A stretch of 64,000 nucleotides of DNA from RBG-16-68-12 sp947084985 (lineage in GTDB: Archaea; Thermoplasmatota; Thermoplasmata; RBG-16-68-12), in contig CAMTUI010000026.1 of assembly GCA_947084985.1 (NCBI GenBank), positions 13,838 through 77,837 of the forward strand, read 5' to 3'. The position numbers and the translations under genes are program-made. Positions within the stretch are counted from its first letter, which is position 1; every line of letters starts with the position of its first letter. The notes beneath the pieces were generated by a model. It saw only the letters and a program-made list of their open reading frames with translations. It did not search any database and was not told the origin of the DNA. Positions 31,363-40,039 of the stretch are shown here, in pieces.

Positions 31363-32610
31363 TCAAGGGTTCTCTCTTGGATCGGACGGTTCCGCCGTCC
31401 CCTTTGGAATCCCCAGTCGCCGCCGCTCGGCCACCGGATCCCTCGCCGCGAGCATTACGAGACCCGACACGATCACCCACACGGACGCGACAAGGAACGG
31501 GACGATCGTCACGTGACCGGCGACCATCGTTGCCTCGAGGACCGCCGCTAGGATCACGGGCCCGAACAGGAAGCCGAGATCCGTGAGCGTCCGGTAGAGG
31601 CCCATCGACGTGCCCATGATATCCGTCGGCGTGAGGTCCGTCGCCCATGCGGCAAGGGGACCGTGGAGCCCCAGGGCCAGGCCATAGACGAACATCACGG
31701 GGATTGCGCTCGCGAGGTCGCGCGTGAAGAACAGGAACGGGGACACGAGGCCCGCGGCGATGAGGGAGATGACGAACGGGATCTTCCGTCCGATCCGATC
31801 CGCAAGCCACCCGCTCGGGTAGAGGGTGAACAGACTCGCCAAGGCGTTCGTCGTGATCAGGAGTCCCGTGAACGTGATCGCTTCCGTCGGGCTGACGCCC
31901 CAGTTGAAGGCGATGAACAGCGGGATGACCGTCGTGATGAGACCCGACCGGACGAAGAACGTACCCATCGTCCCGATGTTTACGAGCACGTACGAACGGT
32001 CCCGCAACAGGCGGACGACCGCGGCCCGATCGACCCCCGCGCCCATCCCTGCCACGCGTGTCGTCTTCATCCCGAACGTGATGAGGAGGAAGCCCACGAC
32101 CGCGAGGGCGGAGTAGGCGGCGAAGGGCGCGCGGATGCCCGCGGCAAGGACGACGACCCCTCCAACGACGGGCCCGATGATCTGCCCGATCAGGAGCGCG
32201 TTCACGTAGATTCCCATGTAGCGGCCGCGTCGCTCCGCGGGCACCCGCTTCGCAAGGGCCGCGAGCGATGAGGTCACGTAGAAGGCGCTGCCGACGCCTT
32301 CCGCCACGCGGACCGCGAGCAGGACCACGTAGTGGAAGGCGAACACGGCCACGGCGGACGTCGTCGCGATGATCAGCAATCCGAGTTGCATCATCCGCCG
32401 GTTCCCGAAGCGGTCCCCGAAGGCCCCGGATGGCAGGTCGAGCACGATCCGGGCCGCCGGCAGGGCGCCCACAAGGACGCCGGCGAGGAAGGCGGTTGCG
32501 CCCAGCTCCAGCCCATACTGCGGGAGCGCGGGGACGATGATCGAGATGCCGATCATCACGAGGAACACGGTCCCGGAGAGGACCGCGACCGTCCGGCGGA
32601 GGGAATCCAT
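31363..32610 (-). CDS. Major facilitator superfamily transporter
   Basis: A 415-residue protein with about twelve hydrophobic segments in two six-helix halves. After helix 2 comes LPSGAFGDRFGNRRMMQLG, the MFS motif A (GxxxDRxGxRR), and a matching sequence, SGWLADRIGRKIPF, appears after helix 8. The first half resembles multidrug or sugar effluxers, but cargo is not predictable. The stop lies 9 bp from the convergent malate dehydrogenase gene. Confidence 0.88.
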   Translation of the reverse strand: MDSLRRTVAVLSGTVFLVMIGISIIVPALPQYGLELGATAFLAGVLVGALPAARIVLDLPSGAFGDRFGNRRMMQLGLLIIATTSAVAVFAFHYVVLLAVRVAEGVGSAFYVTSSLAALAKRVPAERRGRYMGIYVNALLIGQIIGPVVGGVVVLAAGIRAPFAAYSALAVVGFLLITFGMKTTRVAGMGAGVDRAAVVRLLRDRSYVLVNIGTMGTFFVRSGLITTVIPLFIAFNWGVSPTEAITFTGLLITTNALASLFTLYPSGWLADRIGRKIPFVISLIAAGLVSPFLFFTRDLASAIPVMFVYGLALGLHGPLAAWATDLTPTDIMGTSMGLYRTLTDLGFLFGPVILAAVLEATMVAGHVTIVPFLVASVWVIVSGLVMLAARDPVAERRRLGIPKGTAEPSDPRENP

Positions 32611-32653
32611 AGGCCCGCGACGTGAGACGAATGACTGCCATAAAACTGGCGGC

Positions 32654-32935
32654 TCAGAGGTCGACGGCCTTCCCGCCGTCCCACACCTTCCTCGCGCCCT
32701 TCTCCGGGGCCGGGATGAGGAGGTCCCGCTTCGATTTCGTCGGGATGACGAAGTACTCCTCCATCCCGCCGTCGTCGGAGACGAGGACGAGCTTCACCTT
32801 GCCGCCCTCCATCGGTTCGCCCGTGTCTGGATGCAGGTAGTTGTACCGGACATAGCGGCCGCGGTCGATTAAGGAGCGGACCTCGATCTCGCCCTTCCTC
32901 GTTTTCGTGAGGACGTCCTCGGGAAACGGAGACAT
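32654..32935 (-). CDS. Uncharacterised small protein
   Basis: A 93-residue protein that looks like one small beta-rich domain (VRSLIDRGRYVRYNYLHPDT, KVKLVLVSDDGGMEEYFVIP), ending in a lysine-rich helix. No family recognised. ATG 32935 chosen over the GTG two codons upstream. It is followed 44 bp later on the same strand by the MFS transporter and preceded by the DUF504 protein, so the three may share a transcript. Confidence 0.6.
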   Translation of the reverse strand: MSPFPEDVLTKTRKGEIEVRSLIDRGRYVRYNYLHPDTGEPMEGGKVKLVLVSDDGGMEEYFVIPTKSKRDLLIPAPEKGARKVWDGGKAVDL

Positions 32936-32992
32936 GAGCACCCCGTTCCAGGAACCCTTGTCCGGGGAAAAGGTCTCCGCAAATCGTGGCGG

Positions 32993-33274
32993 TCAAGTCT
33001 GCCGCGAGCGGGGATGTCGGACAGCGGATCTGCGTTCGAACAGGATGTCGCCATCGCACTCGATCGTCTCGATCTTGTAGTACGGCAGGCGCGCGGTCGC
33101 TGTCGTGAAGTATCGCCGCTCGAGGCCCACGATTTCGGAACCGCGGACGACCCGATAGCCCTCGGGCCGCGCGCGGTCTCGATACCGGAGCACCGCGTCG
33201 GCGATGCGGCTCGGCTCCCGCCACCGGAGTTCATTGAGCACCTCGCGGGCGGTGCGCGCGGACGGACGCGACAT
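32993..33274 (-). CDS. UPF0248 / DUF504 protein
   Basis: A 93-residue protein matching the archaeal UPF0248 pattern: EVLNELRWREPSRI near the start, then a beta hairpin with VVRGSEIVGLERRYFT and a closing LPYYKIETIECDGDILFERR. The family is small, basic and conserved in Euryarchaeota, probably nucleic-acid binding, but of unknown function. Start at ATG 33274, with a CCTTTATGC box about 32 bp upstream; an in-frame ATG at 33313 would run through that box. Divergent from gatD. Confidence 0.75.
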   Translation of the reverse strand: MSRPSARTAREVLNELRWREPSRIADAVLRYRDRARPEGYRVVRGSEIVGLERRYFTTATARLPYYKIETIECDGDILFERRSAVRHPRSRQT

Positions 33275-33339
33275 CGTTCGAGACGCGTCATCTCCGCTGG
33301 GCATAAAGGCCATATCGGCCCGGCCCGTTAGGAGGGGGC

Positions 33340-34662
33340 ATGAAATACCCGCCTCGGATCCGCGCGTTCCTCGACCCCGCGAAGGCGGACCAAGGCGACA
33401 CGGTCGTCATCCGGGCGAGGGGCGAGCGATACTCGGGCATCCTCATGCCGCACCACGGGTTCAGCGGCGAGGACATCCTCACGATCAAGCTGACGAACGG
33501 CTACAACATCGGGATCGAGATCGCGGACATCGAGGCCGTGGAGGTAACCGGAAAAGGAGCCCCGGTCACCGTGGACCGGAAGCTGCCTCCCGCCACGGAG
33601 GACAAGCCGACGATCGCTGTGCTTGGTACGGGCGGGACGATCGCCTCCTACGTCGATTATCGCACAGGCGCCGTACATCCCGCGGTGACGGCGGAGGAGC
33701 TCGTCTTCAGCGTCCCCGAGCTTTTGGAGATTGCGAACGTCCGGGCGCGCGTGATCTACAGCATCTACAGCGAGAACCTGAAGCCCGAGAACTGGCAGCG
33801 TCTCGCGCGCGAGGCCGCAAAGGAACTGAACGCGGGCGCAGCCGGGGTGATCATCCCGCACGGGACGGACACGCTGCACTTTACGACGGCCGCCCTCTCG
33901 TTCATGCTGCGTGACCTGACCGGACCCGTGGTCATCGTGGGAGCCCAGCGATCGAGCGACAGGCCCTCGTCGGATGCAGCCGCGAATTTGCTGAGCGCCG
34001 CGCGCGTCGCGACCGCGAACCTCGGCGAGGTCGTCGCCGTGATGCACGGCGAGACGTCGGACACGTTCGGGGAGATCCATCGAGGCACGAAAGTCCGCAA
34101 GATGCATTCGTCCCGCCGGGACGCGTTCCGGTCCCTCAACGCCTCGCCCCTCGGACGGATCCTCGCGGACGGAACCGTCGTGCTGTCCGAGCGCTCTCTC
34201 CCACGGTCGAAGGGGCCCGTGAAGGTTGACGACGCACTCGATCCCGACATCGGGCTCGTGTACTTCTACCCGGGCCAACGGCCCGCGGAGCTCGAGGGGG
34301 TCCTGAAGGGCCTCCACGGCGCTGTCGTCGCGGGGACGGGGCTCGGCCATGTGTCCCAGGAACTCGTGCCGATCCTGCACCGAGCGACCCGGGACGGCGC
34401 GGCAATCGTCATGGCGACCCAGACGCTCCAGGGCCGGGTGAACATGAACGTCTACGACACCGGCCGCGACCTCCTCAAGGCCGGTGTGATCAGCGCGGAG
34501 GACATGCTGCCGGAGGTGGCCTACGTGAAACTGATGTGGGTCCTGGGGCACAGCCGCGAGCCCGCTGAGGTCGCGCTGTCCATGGCGACGAACGTGGCGG
34601 GGGAAATCAACGCCGCAATCCGCCTCGATGAATTTGCGGATGACTCGGCTGCGGCTCGTTAA
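33340..34662 (+). CDS. gatD: Glutamyl-tRNA(Gln) amidotransferase subunit D
   Basis: A 440-residue L-asparaginase-like subunit of the archaeal GatDE complex, which converts Glu-tRNA(Gln) to Gln-tRNA(Gln). GatD releases ammonia from glutamine or asparagine and passes it to GatE. The N-terminal small beta domain (about 1-85) is GatD-specific; the asparaginase core follows, with VLGTGGTIASYVD (first catalytic threonine) and IIPHGTDTLHFTT (second Thr-Asp). The C-terminal VKLMWVLGHSREPAEVALSM is family-typical. gatE lies 1.3 kb downstream on the same strand, separated by two small plus-strand genes and one minus-strand gene. Confidence 0.95.
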   Translation: MKYPPRIRAFLDPAKADQGDTVVIRARGERYSGILMPHHGFSGEDILTIKLTNGYNIGIEIADIEAVEVTGKGAPVTVDRKLPPATEDKPTIAVLGTGGTIASYVDYRTGAVHPAVTAEELVFSVPELLEIANVRARVIYSIYSENLKPENWQRLAREAAKELNAGAAGVIIPHGTDTLHFTTAALSFMLRDLTGPVVIVGAQRSSDRPSSDAAANLLSAARVATANLGEVVAVMHGETSDTFGEIHRGTKVRKMHSSRRDAFRSLNASPLGRILADGTVVLSERSLPRSKGPVKVDDALDPDIGLVYFYPGQRPAELEGVLKGLHGAVVAGTGLGHVSQELVPILHRATRDGAAIVMATQTLQGRVNMNVYDTGRDLLKAGVISAEDMLPEVAYVKLMWVLGHSREPAEVALSMATNVAGEINAAIRLDEFADDSAAAR

Positions 34663-34695
34663 GCTTATCCCCGGGTTCGGGTTCGGCGCATCGGG

Positions 34696-35157
34696 ATGAA
34701 AATCGACCAGGTTGGGGAGGTCGGCGTCGTCCTTACCGAAGCGAACGAGCCCGTCCTCTCCGGCGGCGACCAGATCATCGGCTTCCGCGAGCTGAGCTAC
34801 GAGATCTACAGGTCCGTCACCGTTGCGAAGAAGACCCTCGTCGAGGGAAGGCGGGGATGGGTGTGGCAGACGCGCCGCCGGCTCCTCCTGCTCGACTCCG
34901 AGTGGCTCGACCTGCCCGGCGGGAAGAAGGGGAAGCGATTCCACGAGATCCCCTTCGAGGAAACGATCGACGTCGAGCACAAGAAGAAACGCGTCCTGCT
35001 ACACGCGGAAGACGCGGAGCACGGGAAGGTCGTCATCGAATTCACCCCGTTCGGCGCCTCGTCCCGCCTCCTCGCGTGGCTCAAGAACGAGAAGCTACAA
35101 CGTCGTATGCGAGACGACGGCACCCTGAAGTCCCCGTACGACCACAAGCTCCGCTAA
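34696..35157 (+). CDS. Uncharacterised beta-rich protein
   Basis: A 153-residue soluble protein between gatD and gatE. It looks like a compact beta-sheet domain with a C-terminal helix, possibly PH-like: strand pattern WVWQTRRRLLLLDSEWLDLP, HEIPFEETIDVEHKKKRVLL, KVVIEFTPFGASSRLLAWLK. No catalytic or metal motif seen. A cttatcccc box about 30 bp upstream suggests a leaderless start at the ATG. Family not recognised, function unknown. Confidence 0.65.
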   Translation: MKIDQVGEVGVVLTEANEPVLSGGDQIIGFRELSYEIYRSVTVAKKTLVEGRRGWVWQTRRRLLLLDSEWLDLPGGKKGKRFHEIPFEETIDVEHKKKRVLLHAEDAEHGKVVIEFTPFGASSRLLAWLKNEKLQRRMRDDGTLKSPYDHKLR

Positions 35158-35166
35158 CGGGTCTGC

Positions 35167-35379
35167 CTACTTCTGTGCCGCACGCGCTTCGCGCTGTTTC
35201 CGCTTCATCCGCCGCGTGTAGGCCCAGGACATCGTGAGAGCGAACGCCAGCACGAACACCCAGGTGGCCTCCGTCGGGCGATCCCCATCATAGAACGTGT
35301 ACACGACAAACAGGACGACGAGCCAGAAGACAACGTAGCCCGCGATTCGGCGCTTCGCGAAGTCCGTCGCCCGCCCCAT
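35167..35379 (-). CDS. Small two-helix membrane protein
   Basis: A 70-residue protein: a basic N-terminus (MGRATDFAKRRIAGY), two hydrophobic segments (about 15-33 and 40-56) and a strongly basic tail (YTRRMKRKQREARAAQK). ATG 35379 chosen; a GTG at 35406 would add nine residues and cannot be excluded. Opposite strand to its neighbours. No family recognised. Confidence 0.5.
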   Translation of the reverse strand: MGRATDFAKRRIAGYVVFWLVVLFVVYTFYDGDRPTEATWVFVLAFALTMSWAYTRRMKRKQREARAAQK

Positions 35380-35482
35380 CGCGGGGACGATGCACGCAAG
35401 GCGCACAAGAAGCCAGCGGTTCGAGTATCATCCGCGAGCACGCGGATAGGCAAAGGATAATCGAGGCGCGAGGCCTCTCGGG

Positions 35483-35947
35483 ATGGGGTTCTCGATGACC
35501 GCCCTCGAGGAATACGACCGCATGTGGGAGATGTGGATCGACACGCACAGGCAGATCCACGGAGAGGACCACGTGCCCGTGAAGGACTTCAACTGCTGCG
35601 GCGAACACGCCCTCGTCATGGCACTCCGCGCGACGTCGGCCCTGAAGAGCGATTACCCGGCATACCTGGTCAAGCGGATGGCGGCGATGCCGGACCTAGA
35701 CAAGGAGTTCTACGTGAAGAACCTCCTGTCGACGGACGGGGAGCCAGAGCCGTCCGATCCCGAGCCGTTGCGAGAGTACCGCGCCTCGCGCCGCTACCAC
35801 ATCCTCTGGTCGGAGTTGAAGGAGGCCGCCGCGCGCATCGAGGAACTCGAGAGGGAATCGGAACGATCCCGCCTGCGGATCGCGGAACTCCAGGAACACC
35901 TCGCGAAGGCAGGCATCGCTGTGGAGCCTTCGTCGGGAAAGGCTTAA
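35483..35947 (+). CDS. Uncharacterised protein with C-terminal coiled coil
   Basis: A 154-residue protein. The N-terminal two thirds look globular and helical, with KDFNCCGEHALVMALRATSA near 35-54 including a Cys-Cys pair. The last 50 residues (SELKEAAARIEELERESERS onward) form a coiled coil. ATG 35483 (MGFSM) or ATG 35495 (MTALEE) are possible starts; an AAAGGATAATC box about 30 bp before the first favours it. It lies 27 bp before gatE and is probably co-transcribed with it. No family recognised. Confidence 0.6.
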   Translation: MGFSMTALEEYDRMWEMWIDTHRQIHGEDHVPVKDFNCCGEHALVMALRATSALKSDYPAYLVKRMAAMPDLDKEFYVKNLLSTDGEPEPSDPEPLREYRASRRYHILWSELKEAAARIEELERESERSRLRIAELQEHLAKAGIAVEPSSGKA

Positions 35948-35974
35948 TCATCACCCCCGGGGTTTCCGAGCCGG

Positions 35975-37867
35975 ATGGACTACCGCGCGCTCGGCCTGAA
36001 GGTCGGTCTCGAGGTTCACCAGCAGCTCGCGACCCGCAAGCTCTTCTGCGAGTGCGCCTCCGCCCTCGTCGATGAGACCGGCGGAATGAGATTCCGTCGC
36101 CGGCTGCGGCCGACCCAGTCCGAACTTGGCGAGGTCGACGCCGCGGCGATCGAGGAGGCGCGACGCCGTCTCACGTTCGTCTACGAGACCACGCCGAACT
36201 CGTGCCTCGTCGAGGCGGACGAGGAGCCACCGCATCAGCCGAATCCGGAGGCGCTGGACATCGCGTTGGAGGTCGCCCTCCTCCTGGAGGCGAAGCCCGT
36301 GGGGGAGGCCCACTTCATGCGGAAGATCGTGATCGACGGCTCGAACACCGCCGGGTTCCAGCGGTCCGCCCTGATCGCCCTCGACGGACACCTCGAGGTC
36401 GCGGGGAAGCGGATCGGCGTGCCGACGATCCTCCTCGAGGAGGATGCCGCCCGCAAAGTGAGCGAGGCGGCGGGCGAAGTCGTCTACCGACTCGATCGCC
36501 TCGGAATCCCGCTCATCGAGATCGCCACCACGCCGAACATCGAGACGCCGGAGGAGGCCCGCGACGTCGCCTTGGCCTTTGGGTCCCTCCTGCGCGCGAC
36601 TCGGAAGGTGATGCGCGGGATCGGGACGATACGCGAGGACCTGAACGTCTCGATCGCCGGCGGCGCTCGGATCGAGATCAAGGGAGTGCAGGAACTGCGC
36701 CTCATCGCGACGTACGTCGAGAAGGAGGTCGAGCGACAACGGATGCTCCTTGACATCGCGGCGGAGCTGAAGGAGCGAAGTGTTTCGTCCGTCCCGCGGG
36801 CGATCCTGGACGTGACCGAGATCTTCGCGCGGTCCACATCGAAGGTCGTCCGAGCGGCGCTTGAAAAGAAAGGCAAAGTCCTCGCGTGGGCCCTCCCCGG
36901 ATTCGCGGGCCTCCTCAAAGGCAAGCTCGGACCCGAGCTGGCCGCGCACGCCAGGATCGCAGGCGCGGCCGGGATCTTCCATTCCGACGAGCTGCCCGGA
37001 TACGGCGTGGGCCAGGCTGAGGTGGAAGCTGTCCGCGCGTCCCTAGCGACGGGGCCGCAGGACGCGTTCGTCCTGGTCGCTGAGGGAGAGGCAAAGGCCC
37101 GCCATGCATTCGAAGAGATGTTCCCGCGCGCCGACGCCGCGCTCCTTGGCGTCCCCGAAGAAACGCGGGAGCCGCGGCCCGACGGGACTTCAGTCTACAG
37201 TCGCCCGCTCCCGGGGAAGGCGCGGATGTATCCGGAGACAGACGTCCCCCCGATCCGCGTGGCTGCAGAACGGCTCGAACGGATTCGGGATGGTCTCCCG
37301 GAGAGACCTGAGGTCCGCACGGCGCGCATCGTCCGCGATTACGGGATCCACGAACAGCAGGCGCGACAGCTCGTTCAGGAGGGGAGCGACGACGCGTTCG
37401 AATTGATTGCGAAGGAATTCGGAGAGGCAAAGCTCGTGGCCACGGTCCTGCTCTACACCTTCCCGGAACTGCGGCGGGAGGGCCTCGCGGTGGATGGGAT
37501 TCCCGTGGACCACCTGCGAGAACTGTTCTCGCTCCTCAAGGCGGGACGCTTCGCCAAGGAAGCGATACCGGACCTCTTGAGGGAGATGGCCCGGCGAAAT
37601 GTCCGCGCGTCCGACGCGATGGCGACGCTGGGCGTGCGGGAGCTCAGCCCCGAGGAGCTCGAGAAGATCGTGGACGAGGTCCTTGATGGGTCGATCAATC
37701 TCATCGAGAGCCGCGGAGCCGCGGCGGAGAAGGCGATCATGGGACGGGTCATGGAGAAGGTCCGCGGGCGCGCGGATGGGAAGGTCGTCAGCGAGGCCGT
37801 CCGGAAACGGCTCGAGACGCGAGTCGGGAAGGGAAAAGCCTCGAAGGGAAAGAAATCGGAAAAGTGA
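35975..37867 (+). CDS. gatE: Glutamyl-tRNA(Gln) amidotransferase subunit E
   Basis: A 630-residue GatB-related subunit that phosphorylates the tRNA-bound glutamate and amidates it with ammonia from GatD. The N-terminal catalytic core starts GLKVGLEVHQQLATRKLFC; VLVAEGEAKARHAFEEMF lies in the GAD-like insert of GatE; MYPETDVPPIRV marks the return to the core. The helical and YqeY-like tail (about 480-620) contacts the tRNA. Length is normal. The lysine-rich end (GKGKASKGKKSEK) is a probable charged extension. A leaderless start at the ATG is possible. Confidence 0.95.
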   Translation: MDYRALGLKVGLEVHQQLATRKLFCECASALVDETGGMRFRRRLRPTQSELGEVDAAAIEEARRRLTFVYETTPNSCLVEADEEPPHQPNPEALDIALEVALLLEAKPVGEAHFMRKIVIDGSNTAGFQRSALIALDGHLEVAGKRIGVPTILLEEDAARKVSEAAGEVVYRLDRLGIPLIEIATTPNIETPEEARDVALAFGSLLRATRKVMRGIGTIREDLNVSIAGGARIEIKGVQELRLIATYVEKEVERQRMLLDIAAELKERSVSSVPRAILDVTEIFARSTSKVVRAALEKKGKVLAWALPGFAGLLKGKLGPELAAHARIAGAAGIFHSDELPGYGVGQAEVEAVRASLATGPQDAFVLVAEGEAKARHAFEEMFPRADAALLGVPEETREPRPDGTSVYSRPLPGKARMYPETDVPPIRVAAERLERIRDGLPERPEVRTARIVRDYGIHEQQARQLVQEGSDDAFELIAKEFGEAKLVATVLLYTFPELRREGLAVDGIPVDHLRELFSLLKAGRFAKEAIPDLLREMARRNVRASDAMATLGVRELSPEELEKIVDEVLDGSINLIESRGAAAEKAIMGRVMEKVRGRADGKVVSEAVRKRLETRVGKGKASKGKKSEK

Positions 37868-37902
37868 AAGGCTCCACAACGAGGCTCACGCGCCGCGAAT
37901 CA

Positions 37903-37947
37903 TCAGCGCTTGCCTTTTTTCGCCTTCTTCGAGGTCTTCTTTGCCAT
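37903..37947 (-). CDS. Possible 14-residue lysine-rich peptide
   Basis: ATG ORF MAKKTSKKAKKGKR on the strand opposite gatE, preceded by a strong AGGAGGA site 12 bp upstream. Nine of its fourteen residues are basic. It lies in the otherwise empty 227-bp gap between gatE and the D-aminopeptidase gene. Such a short ORF may be chance; the ribosome-binding site is the only support. Confidence 0.2.
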   Translation of the reverse strand: MAKKTSKKAKKGKR

Positions 37948-38094
37948 GGTGGTCTGACTCCTCCTGGGGCCAGGCCCCGGTTAGTGACGTCCCCTGTTCT
38001 CGAATCACGGCTTGAACCTATGCGCGGAAATCCGGGATACCGCACGTGAGAAACGTTATGCCCTCGCAACCGTTCCCGCGCGCTGGAGACGCGG

Positions 38095-38913
38095 ATGAAG
38101 GTCTTCATCTCCGTGGACATGGAGGGAATCTGCGGCGTCGTCGCGGTGCGTGAGACGGATCCCGAGAAAGGAGGCGAACGGTATCAGACGAGCCGACGCC
38201 TGATGACTGGGGAAGCGAACGCCGCAATCGAGGGATGTCTGAAGGCCGGCGCCAAGGAGGTCCTCGTCGCGGATTCCCATTGGAACTTCGACAATCTCCT
38301 CCCGGAAGAGCTGCATGAAGCCGCGGTCCTCCTGCGGGGACAGCCGAGGCCCTTCTCCATGGTCCACGGACTCGACGGGACGTTCGACGCGGCGATGTTC
38401 GTCGGCTTCCACGCGATGGCCGGGACGCCCCGCGCGATCATCGATCACACGTTCACGGGTCGGATTCGTTCCGTCGAGGTGAACGGACGCGCGGTCGGGG
38501 AGACGGGCGTGAACGCATACCTCGCAGGCCATTACGACGTGCCCATCGTCCTCGTCACGGGCGACTCCGCGGTCGCGGCGGAGGCCCAGGGCCTCCTGAA
38601 GGGCGTTCACACGGTCGCGGTCAAGGAAGCGATCGGCGCGAGCGCGGCGAAGAACCTGCACCCGAAGCGCGCCCGGGAATCGATTCGGGCGGAAGCGGAG
38701 AAGGCTTTGCGCGAGGCCGCTAAGATTCCTCCATTGAAGGCCGCGAAGCCCGTCCGGATGGCGGTGGAGTTCCACGAATCCACGTCCGCGGACCGCGCGG
38801 AAATCGCGCCAAGCGTGACGCGCGTCGGCGCCACACGCATCGAGTTCACCGCGCCGAACTTCTTCGAAGCATTCCGGATCTTCAACGCGGCCGAGACACT
38901 GTCCGGCGCGTAG
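38095..38913 (+). CDS. D-aminopeptidase, M55 (DppA) family
   Basis: A 272-residue zinc peptidase of family M55, whose founding member DppA of Bacillus subtilis removes D-Ala from peptides and forms a decameric ring. Metal-site motifs are intact: FISVDMEGICGVV (SxDxEG, residues 5-10), VADSHWN near 62 and FVGFHAMAG near 105. VNGRAVGETGVNAYLAGHYD is also family-typical. No signal peptide, so it is cytoplasmic. No peptide transporter is adjacent. Confidence 0.9.
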   Translation: MKVFISVDMEGICGVVAVRETDPEKGGERYQTSRRLMTGEANAAIEGCLKAGAKEVLVADSHWNFDNLLPEELHEAAVLLRGQPRPFSMVHGLDGTFDAAMFVGFHAMAGTPRAIIDHTFTGRIRSVEVNGRAVGETGVNAYLAGHYDVPIVLVTGDSAVAAEAQGLLKGVHTVAVKEAIGASAAKNLHPKRARESIRAEAEKALREAAKIPPLKAAKPVRMAVEFHESTSADRAEIAPSVTRVGATRIEFTAPNFFEAFRIFNAAETLSGA

Positions 38914-38983
38914 GGCCTCCCGGGGTGCTGGACATGGGGTGCTGGACAAATAGACTTATACCGACAGGATTCATTCGGCGCCG

Positions 38984-39619
38984 GTGAGAAGGGACTTGGC
39001 CATGGCGGCGAAGAAGGCCAAGGGGGATGACTGGTTCTCCTCCCTTGACGCGGAGCTCGAGAAGCGTACGAAGGAAATCGTCCAGGACGTCGGCGAACAG
39101 ACTTCGACCCGAACGGACTTGAACCGCACGCTCATCGAGGACTTCTGGAAGGTCTGGAAGCGGTTCAACAAGATCAACGTTCACTTCGCCCTCGAGCCGT
39201 CGTACACGAACTGGGCCGTCTTCCCGGACACGTTCCCCGACGGGGAGTGGCACTGGCGCCCCGGCTTCAACCCGGCGGTCGTGCAGACGATCCAGCTGCT
39301 CGACCGCTCGATGGACCAGGGCCGCGTCGGGGACGCCCTCAAGGTGAACTACGTCGAGGTGGACGGGAAGCCGCACCTCCGCATCACGTTCGAGTACTGC
39401 GAGGGCGAGCACTACTACAAGTACAGCGGATGGAAGCGGATCTGGACGATCCACACCCTGTACGACCGCGCGCTCGACCGCGTCGAGCTCGACGACATCC
39501 ACAAGCTCCTCGCGGACCTCGTCCGCGTGTGGTACGAGAGCCACCTCCGCCGGAACCGGGACGTCTTGATCAAATATCTCAAGCAGACGTACGAGAAGGT
39601 CGAGACGTTCAACCAGTGA
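38984..39619 (+). CDS. Conserved uncharacterised archaeal protein
   Basis: A 211-residue soluble protein, rich in aromatic residues in the middle (TNWAVFPDTFPDGEWHWRPG, YCEGEHYYKYSGWKRIW) with helices before and after. No catalytic motif recognised. Two starts are possible: GTG 38984, 25-30 bp after an ACTTATA box (leaderless), or ATG 39002 after a weak ribosome-binding site. The conserved-looking part begins after the second, so either gives the same core. Function unknown. Confidence 0.65.
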   Translation: MRRDLAMAAKKAKGDDWFSSLDAELEKRTKEIVQDVGEQTSTRTDLNRTLIEDFWKVWKRFNKINVHFALEPSYTNWAVFPDTFPDGEWHWRPGFNPAVVQTIQLLDRSMDQGRVGDALKVNYVEVDGKPHLRITFEYCEGEHYYKYSGWKRIWTIHTLYDRALDRVELDDIHKLLADLVRVWYESHLRRNRDVLIKYLKQTYEKVETFNQ

Positions 39620-39700
39620 GCCGCGCGGGCGTCCACGAGTATCGTCCGTGATACGGAGCGGCCAGCCTATATTACGGGAAAGCGAGAATTCATTCGAACC

Positions 39701-40030
39701 GTGGACGACCTGCTGTCCGGCGCGGTGCTTCTCCTTCTCGTGGGCGGCGTCGTCTTCTCCTGGGTCGACTGGCGCATCCGGTCCCGCAAACTCCCGGCAA
39801 GGGTCCGCCCGAGCTGGGACTGCCCCCATTGCGGCATCGTGAACGAGGCGGACCGGACGATCTGCTGGACCTGCCAGGCGGCGATCGCGCGGAATTCCCT
39901 CCGGGCGGAGACGGGTCCGGGGAGCGAGACATGGCAGTGCCGCCAGTGTCGCGCGTGGAACGGCCCCACCCGGCGATCCTGTTGGTCCTGTCAGACGGCG
40001 CCGGCGAGCCAGACGAAGCGGCACGCCTGA
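39701..40030 (+). CDS. Membrane-anchored protein with two RanBP2-type zinc fingers
   Basis: A 109-residue protein. A single hydrophobic helix near residues 5-22 anchors it in the membrane. Two fingers follow that match the RanBP2 consensus W-X-C-X2-C-X3-N-X6-C-X2-C exactly: WDCPHCGIVNEADRTICWTC (about 39-58) and WQCRQCRAWNGPTRRSCWSC (about 78-97). In eukaryotes such fingers bind ubiquitin or single-stranded RNA. GTG start lies about 29 bp after a CTATATTA box, fitting leaderless transcription. Role in archaea unknown. Confidence 0.75.
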   Translation: MDDLLSGAVLLLLVGGVVFSWVDWRIRSRKLPARVRPSWDCPHCGIVNEADRTICWTCQAAIARNSLRAETGPGSETWQCRQCRAWNGPTRRSCWSCQTAPASQTKRHA

Positions 40031-40039
40031 CCGGCCGGG

